Shown: positions 8,193-17,762 of the stretch, piece after piece
How positions within the stretch are numbered: position 1 is the stretch's first letter
How the letters are laid out: each line of letters begins with the position of its first letter
Assembly: GCA_951813605.1 (NCBI GenBank)
Contig: OX638379.1
Location: 248,001-312,000, forward strand
Source: an uncultured Bryobacterales bacterium
GTDB lineage: Bacteria; Acidobacteriota; Terriglobia; Bryobacterales; UBA6623
Length of the DNA: 64,000 bases
Direction: 5' to 3'
Made by a program: the position numbers and the translations under genes
Notes under the pieces: model-generated
Databases searched by the model: none
What the model saw: the letters and a program-made list of their open reading frames with translations, nothing else
What the model was told of the DNA's origin: nothing

Positions 8193-9239
8193 TCAGAGGT
8201 CCAAGTGAGCCTTGCCGTATCTCAGGCAGGCTCGATTATTCTCTTCTTCGATCTGGAACCGCCTGTTGGCCGAGAGGTGCTCAATGCGCTGCAGAGGCTT
8301 GTCATTCTGTCGAACGATTTCCAGCGATTCCGCAAGGTCCGAACCCGGAACCCGGCCCATCGTGACCCAGTAATGCTTTCGCAGGCACGGAATCTTGAGC
8401 GGGTTGCGGGTGATCATCTCGAGCGTGAAGCGCACTTCAGGGCGAGCAGCGCGAATCGCGTCGACAATGGCCCTTAGATCCAGGCAGCCTTCGCCGAAAG
8501 GGACCTCGGCCAGCAGGAACCCGTCCTCGTAGGGTTCAACAGCCATGTCTTTCAGATGGACCGCCGCAGCGAACGGTGCCAACGCAAGGGCGGTTTCGAG
8601 AGGGTCCTCAAGCAGGGACATGTTGTTGCCCGTGTCGACTGTCACGCCTACCGACTCGCTGTCGATTCGCTCCAGCATCCGAAGCATCTCATCGATCCGC
8701 CAGTCCTTGTGGTTCTCGATGGCGAGCCGCATGCCGTGTTTCGCCAGGATCGGCTCTGCAACAGTCAGCGACTTCCAGCTCGTGCGGGTGAATTCCTTCC
8801 AGCTCTCGAGCGATTGGAATGTCTCGTATCGCCGGCCCACGAGCATGACCGTGCGGATTACGGAAGCGCCTGCGGCACGCGCGGCTCGAACGGTCTTCTC
8901 GAAGTGGTCGAGGCTTTCCTGGTCTTTGGGCAGCCGGGCGGATACCTCCACGTACATTCCATGCTCTGCAGCCTTCTCGCGCACGCTGTTGGTATAGGCC
9001 TCGTCGAGAGATGTGAGCGGAGCCTGAATCCCTCCAGCCCCGAGTTGCCGGCAGTGCTCGAGGAACTGCAGCGTTTCCGTGAATCGCCGCTGAGGTTCGA
9101 TGTTGCGGTCAGCGCGCCCTCGCTGCGAATACGACGCCGTTCCGATACCCATGCGGTATGTCGGATCGGAGGCGGGCGCCAATTGTGCAGCGGCGAAACC
9201 GAGGCTCGCCTTGAAGAAGGTTCTGCGGGTTTCGGCCAT
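8193..9239 (-). CDS. Sugar phosphate isomerase/epimerase-like TIM-barrel protein, Tat-type signal
   Basis: The 348-residue product starts at ATG 9239 with a twin-arginine-like leader (RRTFFKASLGF), suggesting export in folded form. The body is a xylose-isomerase-like TIM barrel. Metal-ligand positions expected in the family can be seen: Glu175 in 'LAIENH', Asp202 in 'VTVDTGNN', His228 in 'AVHLKD' and Glu274 in 'TLEMI'. Members isomerise or epimerise sugars or inositols; the substrate cannot be read from sequence. It lies 125 bp downstream of a CRTAC1-like gene on the same strand and may be the last gene of that operon. The upstream-extended frame to 9314 has no signal-like sequence and was not used. 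Confidence 0.82.
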   Translation of the reverse strand: MAETRRTFFKASLGFAAAQLAPASDPTYRMGIGTASYSQRGRADRNIEPQRRFTETLQFLEHCRQLGAGGIQAPLTSLDEAYTNSVREKAAEHGMYVEVSARLPKDQESLDHFEKTVRAARAAGASVIRTVMLVGRRYETFQSLESWKEFTRTSWKSLTVAEPILAKHGMRLAIENHKDWRIDEMLRMLERIDSESVGVTVDTGNNMSLLEDPLETALALAPFAAAVHLKDMAVEPYEDGFLLAEVPFGEGCLDLRAIVDAIRAARPEVRFTLEMITRNPLKIPCLRKHYWVTMGRVPGSDLAESLEIVRQNDKPLQRIEHLSANRRFQIEEENNRACLRYGKAHLDL

Positions 9240-9364
9240 GCAAGCTAGTCTGCCACATGCCCTTCGGCAGGTTTGACTATGGCAGCTAGCATCGTCAAAC
9301 ACACCGTGAGGCACGCGGTCGTCTCAACCAAGCCGTACCCAGCACATGCTGCAGCATCCGCATG

Positions 9365-11062
9365 CTATTCGGTCATTCGAGATTCCCTGACATCGTGATA
9401 ACGATTCGGCACGAGTCCGGAAACCTGATCCTTGGCGCCGCCAGGCCACTCGATTTCGAGCGATAGGGTGTCCGAAACGGCTTTGCCGCCCAATCCGATG
9501 AGGACTCGCTTGTCACTGGACGAGAGGAAGCTCGATCCGCCCTTGACCCAGCGGACGGCGGTCTGCAGCTGATCCGGTCCCAGTAGCCTGACCTTCGCGC
9601 CGATCGCATCGCGGTTGCTCGAGGTGCCCTCAAGAACGAGTCCTAGCCACGGACGCGCTTCTCCGACGTTGTTTCGCAAGACAACAGGCTGAGAGTTCAA
9701 CCGCATGACCGCGACGTCGGGGTCTCCGTCGTTGTCAATGTCCCCAACCGCGAGTCCGCGGTGCAGGGAAGGAGCGCGGAAGGCAGGCCCGGCAGTGTCG
9801 CTACGATTGAGGAACGCTCCCTTCGCATCACTTTCGAGAAGGATCAGCGGCTGCTCGAACGTCACGTCGTGACGGGTCCGCTCGATCAAGTGGTTCAAGT
9901 GCCCGTTGGCGGTGATCAGATCCAGGTCCCCGTCGTTGTCGTAGTCGAGAAAACTCGTTCCCCAGCCGACGTAAGGCCTCGAGTGGAGCCCCAGGCCCGA
10001 ACGGCGAGTCACCTCTTCAAAGGGGAATGAACCGCTGTTGTAGTAGAGCGCGTGGAATTCCGTGTCGAAGTTCGTGACAACGAAATCCGGCGTTCCATCT
10101 CCGTTCAGGTCCCCGGCGTCAACGCCCATCCCCGCCCTGGCGATTCCGTCCGGGCTATACGCGACCTCCGCTTCCAATGCTCGGTCCTCAAACGTTCCGT
10201 TCCCGCGGTTCATCAGCAACAGATTCGGTGAGGCGTCCCGGGCTACGAATACATCGGGCCATCCGTCTTCGTCGATATCAACAGTCACGACTCCCAGGGC
10301 ACGGCCCTTGAGCTGGCGGAGCCCGGCTCGTTCCGTGACATCGGCGAAAGTCCCGTCGCCGTTGCCGCGGTACAGGGTGGGTGGCCGCCCTTGGTACGCC
10401 GTTTGGGCGCAATACACCGCTTCGCCGGAGTACTCGCAACGAGGCGGATCGTGCGTCGAGAGCGTCGCGTAATTCGTGACAAACAGGTCGAGGAATCCAT
10501 CGCGGTTGAAATCGAACCAAGCCGCGCTAGCCGACCACTCTCCCAGGTTTCCCACTCCCGCCTGATCGGTGACGTCTAAGAACCGGGCCTTGCCGTCGTT
10601 CTTGAGCAGGGCGTTGCGAGGATGGCCCGTTATGTATAGGTCTGCGAAACCGTCGTTGTCAAAATCGGCAACGGCAACTCCCATGCCGAACAGATCGAGA
10701 TCGGGTATGCCGGCCTGATCGGTGACATTTTCGAATCCGTTCCGTCCCAGATTCCGGTAAAGCCCATGTCGAACGGGGCGTCCACTTCGCCCGTTGGGAG
10801 TTTCGCCTCCGTTCACGAAGAAGATGTCGAGATAGCCGTCGTTGTCAAAGTCCAGGAATCCGACGCCGCCGCAAGTTGTCTCGATTAGGAGACGATCCTC
10901 GGACTCTCCGCTGAAGTGGCGCCACTCGATTCCGGCCGAACTGGCGATATCTGTGAAAACCTCTTGGCCTGGAGCTTCCGCCCCGGCGAGGCTCCGGCAG
11001 CCGATCAGCGCAAGCGAACAGAATCGAAGCGCGGCACCCGCAGCATGGGCCGATGAGGTCAT
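9365..11062 (-). CDS. CRTAC1-like protein: FG-GAP/VCBS repeats with C-terminal ASPIC/UnbV domain
   Basis: A secreted protein of 565 residues. After an N-terminal signal come repeated calcium-binding-type beta-propeller blades with 'DFDNDGYLDIFFVN', 'DFDNDGFADLYITG', 'DFNRDGFLDLFVTN', 'DIDEDGWPDVFVA', 'DLNGDGTPDFVVTN', 'DYDNDGDLDLI' and 'DIDNDGDPDVAV'. The last 80 or so residues match the ASPIC/UnbV domain ('RDAIGAKVRLLG', 'SDKRVLIGLG', 'EIEWPGG'). Such proteins are thought to be extracellular or surface adhesion-like; no enzymatic role is known. Its ATG overlaps the stop of the upstream TPR gene (ATGA), so the two are translationally coupled. A second TPR/CRTAC1-like pair lies at 53.7-56.4 kb. 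Confidence 0.9.
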   Translation of the reverse strand: MTSSAHAAGAALRFCSLALIGCRSLAGAEAPGQEVFTDIASSAGIEWRHFSGESEDRLLIETTCGGVGFLDFDNDGYLDIFFVNGGETPNGRSGRPVRHGLYRNLGRNGFENVTDQAGIPDLDLFGMGVAVADFDNDGFADLYITGHPRNALLKNDGKARFLDVTDQAGVGNLGEWSASAAWFDFNRDGFLDLFVTNYATLSTHDPPRCEYSGEAVYCAQTAYQGRPPTLYRGNGDGTFADVTERAGLRQLKGRALGVVTVDIDEDGWPDVFVARDASPNLLLMNRGNGTFEDRALEAEVAYSPDGIARAGMGVDAGDLNGDGTPDFVVTNFDTEFHALYYNSGSFPFEEVTRRSGLGLHSRPYVGWGTSFLDYDNDGDLDLITANGHLNHLIERTRHDVTFEQPLILLESDAKGAFLNRSDTAGPAFRAPSLHRGLAVGDIDNDGDPDVAVMRLNSQPVVLRNNVGEARPWLGLVLEGTSSNRDAIGAKVRLLGPDQLQTAVRWVKGGSSFLSSSDKRVLIGLGGKAVSDTLSLEIEWPGGAKDQVSGLVPNRYHDVRESRMTE

Positions 11063-12681
11063 CGGCCGCCGCCCTGCGCGAACGGAGAGATCGGGATCGT
11101 TCGATGCTCTCCGTAGTGGCGCGGGTTCGCCGCGTCTTCCTCGCGCTTGAGCGATTGGAATCGCTTGCGAGCCGCGGCGGCCTCCTCCAACTTGCCCAAG
11201 CGCGCATACGCTCTCGCCAGGACGTGCTGAATCCCACTTCGCCGGGGAGTCAATTCGGCAGCCGCGTTCAGGTAGTGAATTGCTTGCTCGTAGTCGCCTT
11301 GCTCGAGTGCCAGCTTGCCGGCTTCGTATCGCGCCTCGGCTGAATTGCTGTCTAGCGCGATCGCCTTTTGAAACAACGATGCGCCTCTCTCTCGGTCCGC
11401 GACTTCTCCGTCTGCGCCGTGCGCTAGCAGCAATCGTCCGTACTCGACCAAATGAGGAGCATGCTTCGGAAATCGCTCTATTCCAGTCTGCAAGGTCTCG
11501 AAACTCCCACCGCTGTCGCCGGCGGCTGACTGGCTGACTGCAAGGCTCAAGTGGGTCTCAGGGTCATTCGGCTCAAGCCGCGATGCCTCAGAGTAGGACT
11601 TGACAGCATCGATGTAGTGTCCCAGCGTCGTTTCTAGCAGACCCCGCATTTCCAAGAGGATTTTGGAGGCCGGGACGGATCGAAGTGCCTGTTGCACGAC
11701 CGACAAGGCGGCCGGGTTCCTCTTTTCGTCCATCAATGCCGTCGCTAGGTCGAGGTAGTTCGATTCGTTTCGGGGATCCGCCTCAATAGCCTTTTGGAAC
11801 GCCTGGAAAGCCTCTTCCGACCGCCCCTCCTGCTGGTAGGACCAACCTAGCAGGCTGTGCACGTCGCTCCCCGCCTGCCCCTCGCCCACAAGTTCGCTCA
11901 GCGTTGCGCGGGCTGCGCGGAAGCGCGACGTGCGGTATAGGCAGTACGCAATGTTGTAAAGCAGTGTCGAACGGTCGTCGTACCTCGAGCGGATCGCCGA
12001 GAACAGCCGTAGGGCGGTCTCGAAGTCCTCGGCTTGCGCAGCGGCTGCCGCCCCTTGGAACAAGTTATCGGGTCGGTTCGGCTCACTCAGCAGGCGCTCC
12101 AATGCCTCTTGTCCGCGTGCATGGTTCCCGGTCTGGTAGTAGCACCTGGCGAGCGCCAAGGCGGCTTCAGGCCTCTGATGCACAAGCGGCATTGCCGATT
12201 CCAGAAGCTCTAGCGCTTTTGAGCATTGCCCCAGTTCCGTCGTCACGATCCCCAGCAAGAGAATCGTCGGCTGGTCGAGCGGGTCCGCAAGCAATATGCC
12301 GTCTAGGTTTGCTCCCGCCGCTCTCAGCAACCCTTGCTGCCATTGGGCCGCGGCTAGGTTTCGCCGGATCGAGAGGTTGTCTGGCTGCAGGCGCAGAGCT
12401 TGGCCGAAATGTCGTCCGGCCTCCGCGAACTTCTCTTGAACTGCCAGCACTCCGCCAAGCGCGGACAGGTAAGCGACGTTATTGGGGGCCAACCGCACGG
12501 CCTCGCGAAGCTCGGCCTCGGCCCTTGGCAGGTCTCGGCCTTCCTGCGCCAATCGAAATCCTTCGCGGGCGTAGCGCTCGGCGTCGGGCTTGGACTGCGC
12601 CCTAACGGGCACGAGACCGAAGCACAGCAAGACGACCAGCGCGAGCAGTTGCTGCGTTTCAAATCGCTTGCAATGTGTCAC
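11059..12681 (-). CDS. TPR-repeat protein, exported
   Basis: A protein of about 540 residues made almost wholly of tetratricopeptide repeats (for example 'AEAELREAVRLAPNNVAYLSALG', 'AGRHFGQALRLQPDNLSIR', 'AFQAFQKAIEADPRNESNYLDL' and 'AVKSYSEASRLEPNDPETHL'), preceded by a signal peptide ending near 'VPVRAQS'. The frame is open to 12861, but that would overlap the upstream cytochrome gene. The GTG at 12681 sits right before the signal peptide and 36 bp after the cytochrome stop, so I prefer it. TPRs act as protein-protein scaffolds. The gene lies between a multiheme cytochrome and a CRTAC1-like gene and overlaps the latter by 4 bp. Its partner is therefore probably one of these secreted proteins (inference). 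Confidence 0.87.
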   Translation of the reverse strand: MTHCKRFETQQLLALVVLLCFGLVPVRAQSKPDAERYAREGFRLAQEGRDLPRAEAELREAVRLAPNNVAYLSALGGVLAVQEKFAEAGRHFGQALRLQPDNLSIRRNLAAAQWQQGLLRAAGANLDGILLADPLDQPTILLLGIVTTELGQCSKALELLESAMPLVHQRPEAALALARCYYQTGNHARGQEALERLLSEPNRPDNLFQGAAAAAQAEDFETALRLFSAIRSRYDDRSTLLYNIAYCLYRTSRFRAARATLSELVGEGQAGSDVHSLLGWSYQQEGRSEEAFQAFQKAIEADPRNESNYLDLATALMDEKRNPAALSVVQQALRSVPASKILLEMRGLLETTLGHYIDAVKSYSEASRLEPNDPETHLSLAVSQSAAGDSGGSFETLQTGIERFPKHAPHLVEYGRLLLAHGADGEVADRERGASLFQKAIALDSNSAEARYEAGKLALEQGDYEQAIHYLNAAAELTPRRSGIQHVLARAYARLGKLEEAAAARKRFQSLKREEDAANPRHYGEHRTIPISPFAQGGGR

Positions 12682-12716
12682 TGTGAATCGCGCTTGGCCA
12701 ATGACGGGCTCAGCCC

Positions 12717-13739
12717 CTATTGCACACGGATCCGATGGTCCGTGAAGAACAAATGCGGGGAGGGGGAGGCTCGTGGCATATGACAGGGAAGGCAATTCCG
12801 CTGTTCCTGTCTTCCGCAATCCATGCTCGTTTCCGCCGCGTCCGAATGGCACGCCAAGCATTTCTCGACATAGAATCCCGCATCCTTGCGGGCGTCCTCG
12901 TGCGGATCATGACAGGTGATGCAGGACAGGGATTGGCTCCGGGAAAAGCAGCGGCTCGCCATCAGACCCATTGGTTGGAAGCGAACATTGAAGGGGTCGA
13001 TCTTCTCCGGGGTGCGAGTTAGCATTCCCGGTTCTGGCAAACGGTGGCAGTCTCCGCACATTTCGGTGATCTTCCTAGCGTTCATTCTGCCTGGATTCCC
13101 GATGTAGCGCCTTCGGCCATCACCCTCCGCCTGCGCCGATTGCGCGTGCTCTCCGCCCGCCCCGTGGCAGCGCTCGCATCGAATCCCCGGTTGCATGGCG
13201 CTTAGATTCGGCCCTGCTGGAGTTCCCTCTACGCCTGTGGCATGGCAACCAAAACACTTCGAAATCGTACGCCCGTCCTGAAGCAGCCCGAGCCCGTCGC
13301 GCGCCTTGCGCAGCAGGCCCAGCGGATGCCCGATCGTAATTGCTGGATTCCCCCGCTCCGGATAGTAGGACACGCGATGCTCGAAGTACTTTCCACCGAT
13401 TCGCCCGACTGGGGTAAGTCCTTGCGCGCCGCCTCCGAATGTCCATTCCAAGACTGCTGAAACTGCCGCGCCGTCCTTGTGCACGGTCACTTGCAAGCCC
13501 TCGTCAACAACCTCGTATTCGTAAGCTATGCCACCCCTTTCTCGTAGCGGCCTGTCCACTAGCAGCGCAGGCAGGGGGGAATCGTTGATGGGTGACAGAG
13601 CCTTGGCGTGCCGCGAGACAGACTGACGCTGCCATTGAGAGGGGTGGCAACTGGCGCAGGCGCGGTCCCCGATGAAGGCCGGTGCCGCCGAGACTGGGAG
13701 GACGCCTATCCAGCCCAGCAAGATCCACCGAGACCGCAC
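12717..13739 (-). CDS. Exported heptaheme cytochrome c (cytochrome c554-like)
   Basis: Seven CXXCH haem-binding motifs can be counted: CASCH, CFGCH, CERCH, CGDCH, CITCH, CLACH and CLPCH. A signal peptide ('RWILLGWIGVLPVSA') precedes the first motif, so the product is periplasmic or surface-exposed. I chose GTG 13739 because it puts the signal at the N-terminus (340 aa). The frame also has starts at 13835 (ATG) and 13874. The final motifs resemble the 'doubled CXXCH / cytochrome c554' family, which moves electrons between periplasmic partners. It is the first gene of a minus-strand cluster with TPR and CRTAC1-like genes. Donor and acceptor are unknown. Confidence 0.87.
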   Translation of the reverse strand: MRSRWILLGWIGVLPVSAAPAFIGDRACASCHPSQWQRQSVSRHAKALSPINDSPLPALLVDRPLRERGGIAYEYEVVDEGLQVTVHKDGAAVSAVLEWTFGGGAQGLTPVGRIGGKYFEHRVSYYPERGNPAITIGHPLGLLRKARDGLGLLQDGRTISKCFGCHATGVEGTPAGPNLSAMQPGIRCERCHGAGGEHAQSAQAEGDGRRRYIGNPGRMNARKITEMCGDCHRLPEPGMLTRTPEKIDPFNVRFQPMGLMASRCFSRSQSLSCITCHDPHEDARKDAGFYVEKCLACHSDAAETSMDCGRQEQRNCLPCHMPRASPSPHLFFTDHRIRVQ

Positions 13740-14261
13740 GAATCCGATTCTAGCCGAGCTTGGCCCGGGGTCTGCCGCATGTAAGCATTGTCGATTCAGC
13801 CTTTGCACGACAGATCCAAGAAGTGCTTCATCCATAAGAAACGGCCACGTGTGCGGATTACATAGCAAAGTCACATTACGAGCCTGAACTGCTGGTGGGT
13901 TCCAGGGACGGAAACTTGAAGTGATTCATTACGGACCTCGTCAAGTCGTTCGGCAAGACTGCAATTCCCGAATCCGAAGCCAATTCCGTGTTGAGCAGCT
14001 GACAGCGTGGTAGCGCTGGTGTGTTACCGGCACGACCGAGCCGCTTACGCCGCGAACCCGCCTTCACCCCCATTCTTAATACAAGCAACCTTCTGGGGCC
14101 TGTTGCCGCTCCCTGCCTAAAGAGCGGAATTTCACTTTTGCATTGACAATCGGCACTTCACTATTGACAGCACCACATTGAACAATCTAGACTTGGCACC
14201 GAACGAGTTGCGGATTGGGTCTTTTGGGAAGAATTACAAGGAATGGTAAAGGGGGTTCTCC
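13740..14261. other. Divergent intergenic region between cytochrome operon and TonB receptor
   Basis: This region of about 520 bp separates two divergent transcription units and must contain both promoters. On the plus strand TTGACA occurs twice, at 14143 and 14164. I see no further gene; the ATG/TTG extensions of the cytochrome frame (13835, 13874) reach into it. Confidence 0.5.
14143..14192 (+). promoter_or_regulatory. Candidate sigma70-type promoter (two TTGACA hexamers)
   Basis: Two perfect TTGACA hexamers start at 14143 and 14164, 21 bp apart (two helical turns). The second is followed after 16 bp by TCTAGA at 14186-14191, a poor -10 match (3 of 6). It lies about 70 bp before the TonB receptor ATG at 14262. 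The call rests on the -35 hexamers only. Confidence 0.3.
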
Positions 14262-17200
14262 ATGTTGAGCTCGCATTTTTCCGCCGTCCGGTTGGTGGTG
14301 GCGGTTCTTTTTCTGACCACGTTTGCATTTGCGCAAACCGAGCGCGGCACCGTCCGCGGCACGGTGATCGACACAACCGGTGCGAGCATCGGGGACGTGA
14401 CCGTGACCGCCACCAACCAGGCGACCGGCCTGGTCTCCGAAACCGTCTCAACCGCTGCAGGCATCTACCAAGTCCCGCAGATTCCGCCGGGAAACTACAC
14501 GGTCGAGGCCGAGTTCAGCGGCTTTAAGAAATTTGTGCGGGAAAACGTTCGCATCGCGGCAGGGGCGATTGTGCCACTGGACCTCATCATGGAGATCGGT
14601 GACGTGACCGAAAGCGTCACGGTGTCGGCGGCGGCCATCACCCTGAAAACGGAAAGCACCGAGGTGAGTACCGAAGTCAATCCAAAGTCGTTCGTCGAAT
14701 TGCCCCTGCAGGTCGTGGGCGGCAGCGGGAGAGCCGTGGAGTCCTTCATCTTCCTCGCCCCTGGGACCAGCGGCAACACGTTCGATGCCCACATCAACGG
14801 CAGCCAGACGCTCACCAAGGAAATCCAGATGGATGGAATGAGCATGACTACGGCCGAGGTGGGTGGAGATCCGAGGGTCATTCTCCTGCCTCCCGAGGCA
14901 GTGCAGGAGTTTTCGCTGTTGACCAACAACTACCCTGCTGAGTACGGAAACAGCGGCGGCGGCGTCGAGCGGCTCGTGGTGCGTTCCGGCACGAACAACT
15001 TTCACGGGAACGCCTATGAGTTTCTGCGCAACGACAAGCTGGACGCGAGCGGCTTTTTCGCAGCCAAACGGGCCATTCAGCGCAGAAACGAGTACGGTTT
15101 CAGCGTTGGCGGTCCGATCGTCAGGAATCGCAGCTTCTTCTTCACCAACTGGCACTGGTACAAATTCCGCTCCGGCGCGATCAACGCCACCGGATCCGTT
15201 CCGACGCCGACCATGAAGCGGGGAGACTTCAGCGAATTGATTGCGGCCGGGGAGGGAGTCGTCTACGATCCGGCCACGACGCAGCCTGTTGGGACCGGAT
15301 TCACGCGGGATCCGTTTCCAGGGAACGTGATCCCTTCCAGCAGGCACAGCGCGATCTCGACCAAGATCTGGGCCTTGGTCCCCGATCCCGACGGGGCGGG
15401 GCTCTTTAACAATATCTTCGCGCAGGGGAATCAGCGGAACGACAACCGCAACAACACCATCAAGCTAGACCACAGCCTCGCCGATGCCCACCGCCTGAGC
15501 ATTATGTACACGTTCGGCAAGAACACCGACAACGGGCCTTTCTCCGTGTTTCCGCAACCAATTACGGACGCCAGATCGGGCGTGCGCGGCCCTGTCGCCA
15601 ACAACGGGCGAATCAACTACGACTGGATTGTCAGCCCAACGGTCCTGTTCCATATGGGTGCGGGCATCAGCCGTCAGGATCAGCTTCTCGTCAACCGCGA
15701 AACGGAGGGCGCGGGCTGGAATGACCAGCTCGGGATCCGGGGCACAGAGAACGGGCCGTTTCCGCAGGTCATCATTGACCCCTGGAACAGTTACGGCCGT
15801 CACCAGCGGGGACTTTCGACAGTCTCGACGACGTACCTCTACAATCCCAGCCTTTCCTGGACCAAGGGCAAGCACAGCTTCAAGTTCGGAGGTGAGTTCC
15901 GCAAGCTTCAGAACAACTTGGCGCTGTTGCCGCATACCGGCTATTTCGGCTTCAACCGCAACGAGACCGCGCTGCCAGGCGTTCCCGGCACCGGCAACGT
16001 CCTGGCCAGCTACCTGCTGGGAGATGTGGATTCAGGCAGCTACAACATTCGGGCGAGGACCGGAACCCGGCACTCCTATTCGGGCCTCTACGCTCAGGAC
16101 GACTATAAGATCCGATCCAACGTGACCTTGAACTTGGGCGTGCGCTGGGACATCTTTACCCCCTTGACGGAGGTCAATGACCAGTATTCGGTCATGGATC
16201 CCAACCTGCCGAACCCCGGTGCTGACGGTTTTCCCGGCGCCTTGGTTTTCGCTGGAGATTGCGATGTCTGCACGGGCACGAAGCGATTGGTCGGCAACGA
16301 CACGACATCGCTCAACAACATCGGCCCGCGCTTCGGCTTGGCTTGGAAACTGAATGACAAACTGGTCTTCCGAACGGCGTATGCGATCAGCTACTTCACG
16401 AGCGGCGGACTAGGAGGTGGGAATGCCAAGGCGCCGGCAAATGGCTTTTCCCAGACAGCCCGCTTCTTTTCCTCGGACCTCGGCGTGACGCCCGGCTTCA
16501 ACTGGGAAGACGGCTTCCCTCAGGACTTCAAACGTCCGCCGCTGCGGGACCCCGCCTTCTCCAATGGCCTAACTGCCAGCCTTTGGAACACCGGCGCCAA
16601 CGAGCCGATGTATATGCAGAGCTTCAACGCAGGCTTCCAGTATCAGTTGGCGCCCACTTGGCTCTTGGATATCGGGTGGGTCGGCAACAAGTCCACGCGG
16701 CTTTCCACCGGCGTCTTCAACCCGATGCAGGTGAATCCGACTCACCTTGGCTTGGGGAGTCTGCTAACACTGCCCATCGATCACCCAGAAGTTGTCGCGG
16801 CGGGGTTCGGCCGGCCGTACCCGAGCTTCAAGGGCAATCTGAACCAGTCTTTGCGGCTCTACCCCCAATACACCGGGCTCAGCTTTACACGCTCCGAGAA
16901 TGTGGGCAACTCGACGTATCACGCCCTGCAAGCGAAAGTGGAGAAGGAATTCGACGAAGGCTTGTGGCTGCTGGCTTCGTACACGTGGCAGAAGACCCTC
17001 ACCGATGCGTCGTCCTCCCTTGGAGCATTCTTTGGAAGCACTGCGCGCGATCACTTCAACCGGGGCCTGGAAAAGGCCTTGGCCCGCTTCGACGTCCCCC
17101 ACCGCTTCGTGATGGCATTGAACTACGAACTGCCCATTGGCCGAGGCAAGGCGCTCGGGGGGAATACCAGCGGCGTCGTCAACGCAATCATTGGTGGGTG

Positions 17201-17651
17201 GCAGTTGAACGCGATCGTCTCGTATCAGAGCGGTACGCCATCGGAGATCGCCCAGAACAATGCGTCGCCGCTCTTTGCGAGTCGGCAAGTTCCGAGCATC
17301 CGCTCAAGCAATATCAACCAGCGCAGCGGAAGCTTCGACCCGGCGACGGACAAGGCACTGAGGATCGACGCATTCGAGCAAGTGGGGCCTTACGAGTTCG
17401 GCAACGGCACGATATTCTTGGGCAACGCCCGAAACTTCGCGATCCTTAACGAGGACTTCGGCCTGATGAAGCGGGTTTACGCGACCGAGGACATCAGCGT
17501 CGAATTGCGATTCGAGGTATTCAATGCCTTCAACCGAGTTGTCTTCGGGGGTGCCGCCGGAAATGTCAGTAATCCGGCCAGCTTCGGAAGCGTAGGGGGC
17601 CAAGGCAACGCACCACGCAGTGGCCAGTTGGCTCTCAAGATCAACTTCTAG
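14262..17651 (+). CDS. Oar-like TonB-dependent receptor with carboxypeptidase-regulatory domain (1,129 aa)
   Basis: The N-terminal signal peptide ends near 'FAFAQ' (about residue 24). Residues about 27-110 form a carboxypeptidase-regulatory-like sandwich ('GTVRGTVIDTTGASIGDVTVTA', then 'GNYTVEAEFSGFKKF'). A plug follows with 'EIQMDGMSM' and 'LTNNYPAEYGNSGGGVERLVVRSGTNNFHG', then 'NEYGFSVGGPIVRNRSFFF', a hallmark of Oar-type receptors. The rest is a large beta-barrel ending in Phe ('LALKINF'). This family imports large or unknown substrates, often glycans or peptides. No SusD-like partner is adjacent. A stem-loop at 17671-17700 probably terminates it. A decayed paralogue of its C-terminus lies at 49.9-50.4 kb. 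Substrate unknown. Confidence 0.92.
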   Translation: MLSSHFSAVRLVVAVLFLTTFAFAQTERGTVRGTVIDTTGASIGDVTVTATNQATGLVSETVSTAAGIYQVPQIPPGNYTVEAEFSGFKKFVRENVRIAAGAIVPLDLIMEIGDVTESVTVSAAAITLKTESTEVSTEVNPKSFVELPLQVVGGSGRAVESFIFLAPGTSGNTFDAHINGSQTLTKEIQMDGMSMTTAEVGGDPRVILLPPEAVQEFSLLTNNYPAEYGNSGGGVERLVVRSGTNNFHGNAYEFLRNDKLDASGFFAAKRAIQRRNEYGFSVGGPIVRNRSFFFTNWHWYKFRSGAINATGSVPTPTMKRGDFSELIAAGEGVVYDPATTQPVGTGFTRDPFPGNVIPSSRHSAISTKIWALVPDPDGAGLFNNIFAQGNQRNDNRNNTIKLDHSLADAHRLSIMYTFGKNTDNGPFSVFPQPITDARSGVRGPVANNGRINYDWIVSPTVLFHMGAGISRQDQLLVNRETEGAGWNDQLGIRGTENGPFPQVIIDPWNSYGRHQRGLSTVSTTYLYNPSLSWTKGKHSFKFGGEFRKLQNNLALLPHTGYFGFNRNETALPGVPGTGNVLASYLLGDVDSGSYNIRARTGTRHSYSGLYAQDDYKIRSNVTLNLGVRWDIFTPLTEVNDQYSVMDPNLPNPGADGFPGALVFAGDCDVCTGTKRLVGNDTTSLNNIGPRFGLAWKLNDKLVFRTAYAISYFTSGGLGGGNAKAPANGFSQTARFFSSDLGVTPGFNWEDGFPQDFKRPPLRDPAFSNGLTASLWNTGANEPMYMQSFNAGFQYQLAPTWLLDIGWVGNKSTRLSTGVFNPMQVNPTHLGLGSLLTLPIDHPEVVAAGFGRPYPSFKGNLNQSLRLYPQYTGLSFTRSENVGNSTYHALQAKVEKEFDEGLWLLASYTWQKTLTDASSSLGAFFGSTARDHFNRGLEKALARFDVPHRFVMALNYELPIGRGKALGGNTSGVVNAIIGGWQLNAIVSYQSGTPSEIAQNNASPLFASRQVPSIRSSNINQRSGSFDPATDKALRIDAFEQVGPYEFGNGTIFLGNARNFAILNEDFGLMKRVYATEDISVELRFEVFNAFNRVVFGGAAGNVSNPASFGSVGGQGNAPRSGQLALKINF

Positions 17652-17670
17652 AGCCGAAGGGCCGATTCCA

Positions 17671-17700
17671 GAGGCCGCGCCGCGTTGGCGGGGCGGCCTC
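17671..17700 (+). terminator. Terminator-like stem-loop after the TonB receptor
   Basis: A 30-nt inverted repeat starting GAGGCCGCGCCGC and ending GCGGCCTC folds into a stem of 11 pairs with one mismatch and a 6-nt loop. It is followed by CTCTTTA. It begins 20 bp after the receptor stop codon, between convergent genes. The T-run is weak. Confidence 0.6.
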
Positions 17701-17762
17701 CTCTTTAAGCCGCGCCCGGCATGCCGCAGGCAATCTGGGGCTGCAGAGACGACGCCCCACTC

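Noticed and set aside
14190..14215. Sigma54-like promoter (TTGGCAC ... TTGC)
   Set aside because: The GG-to-GC spacing is three bases too long for a sigma54 promoter.
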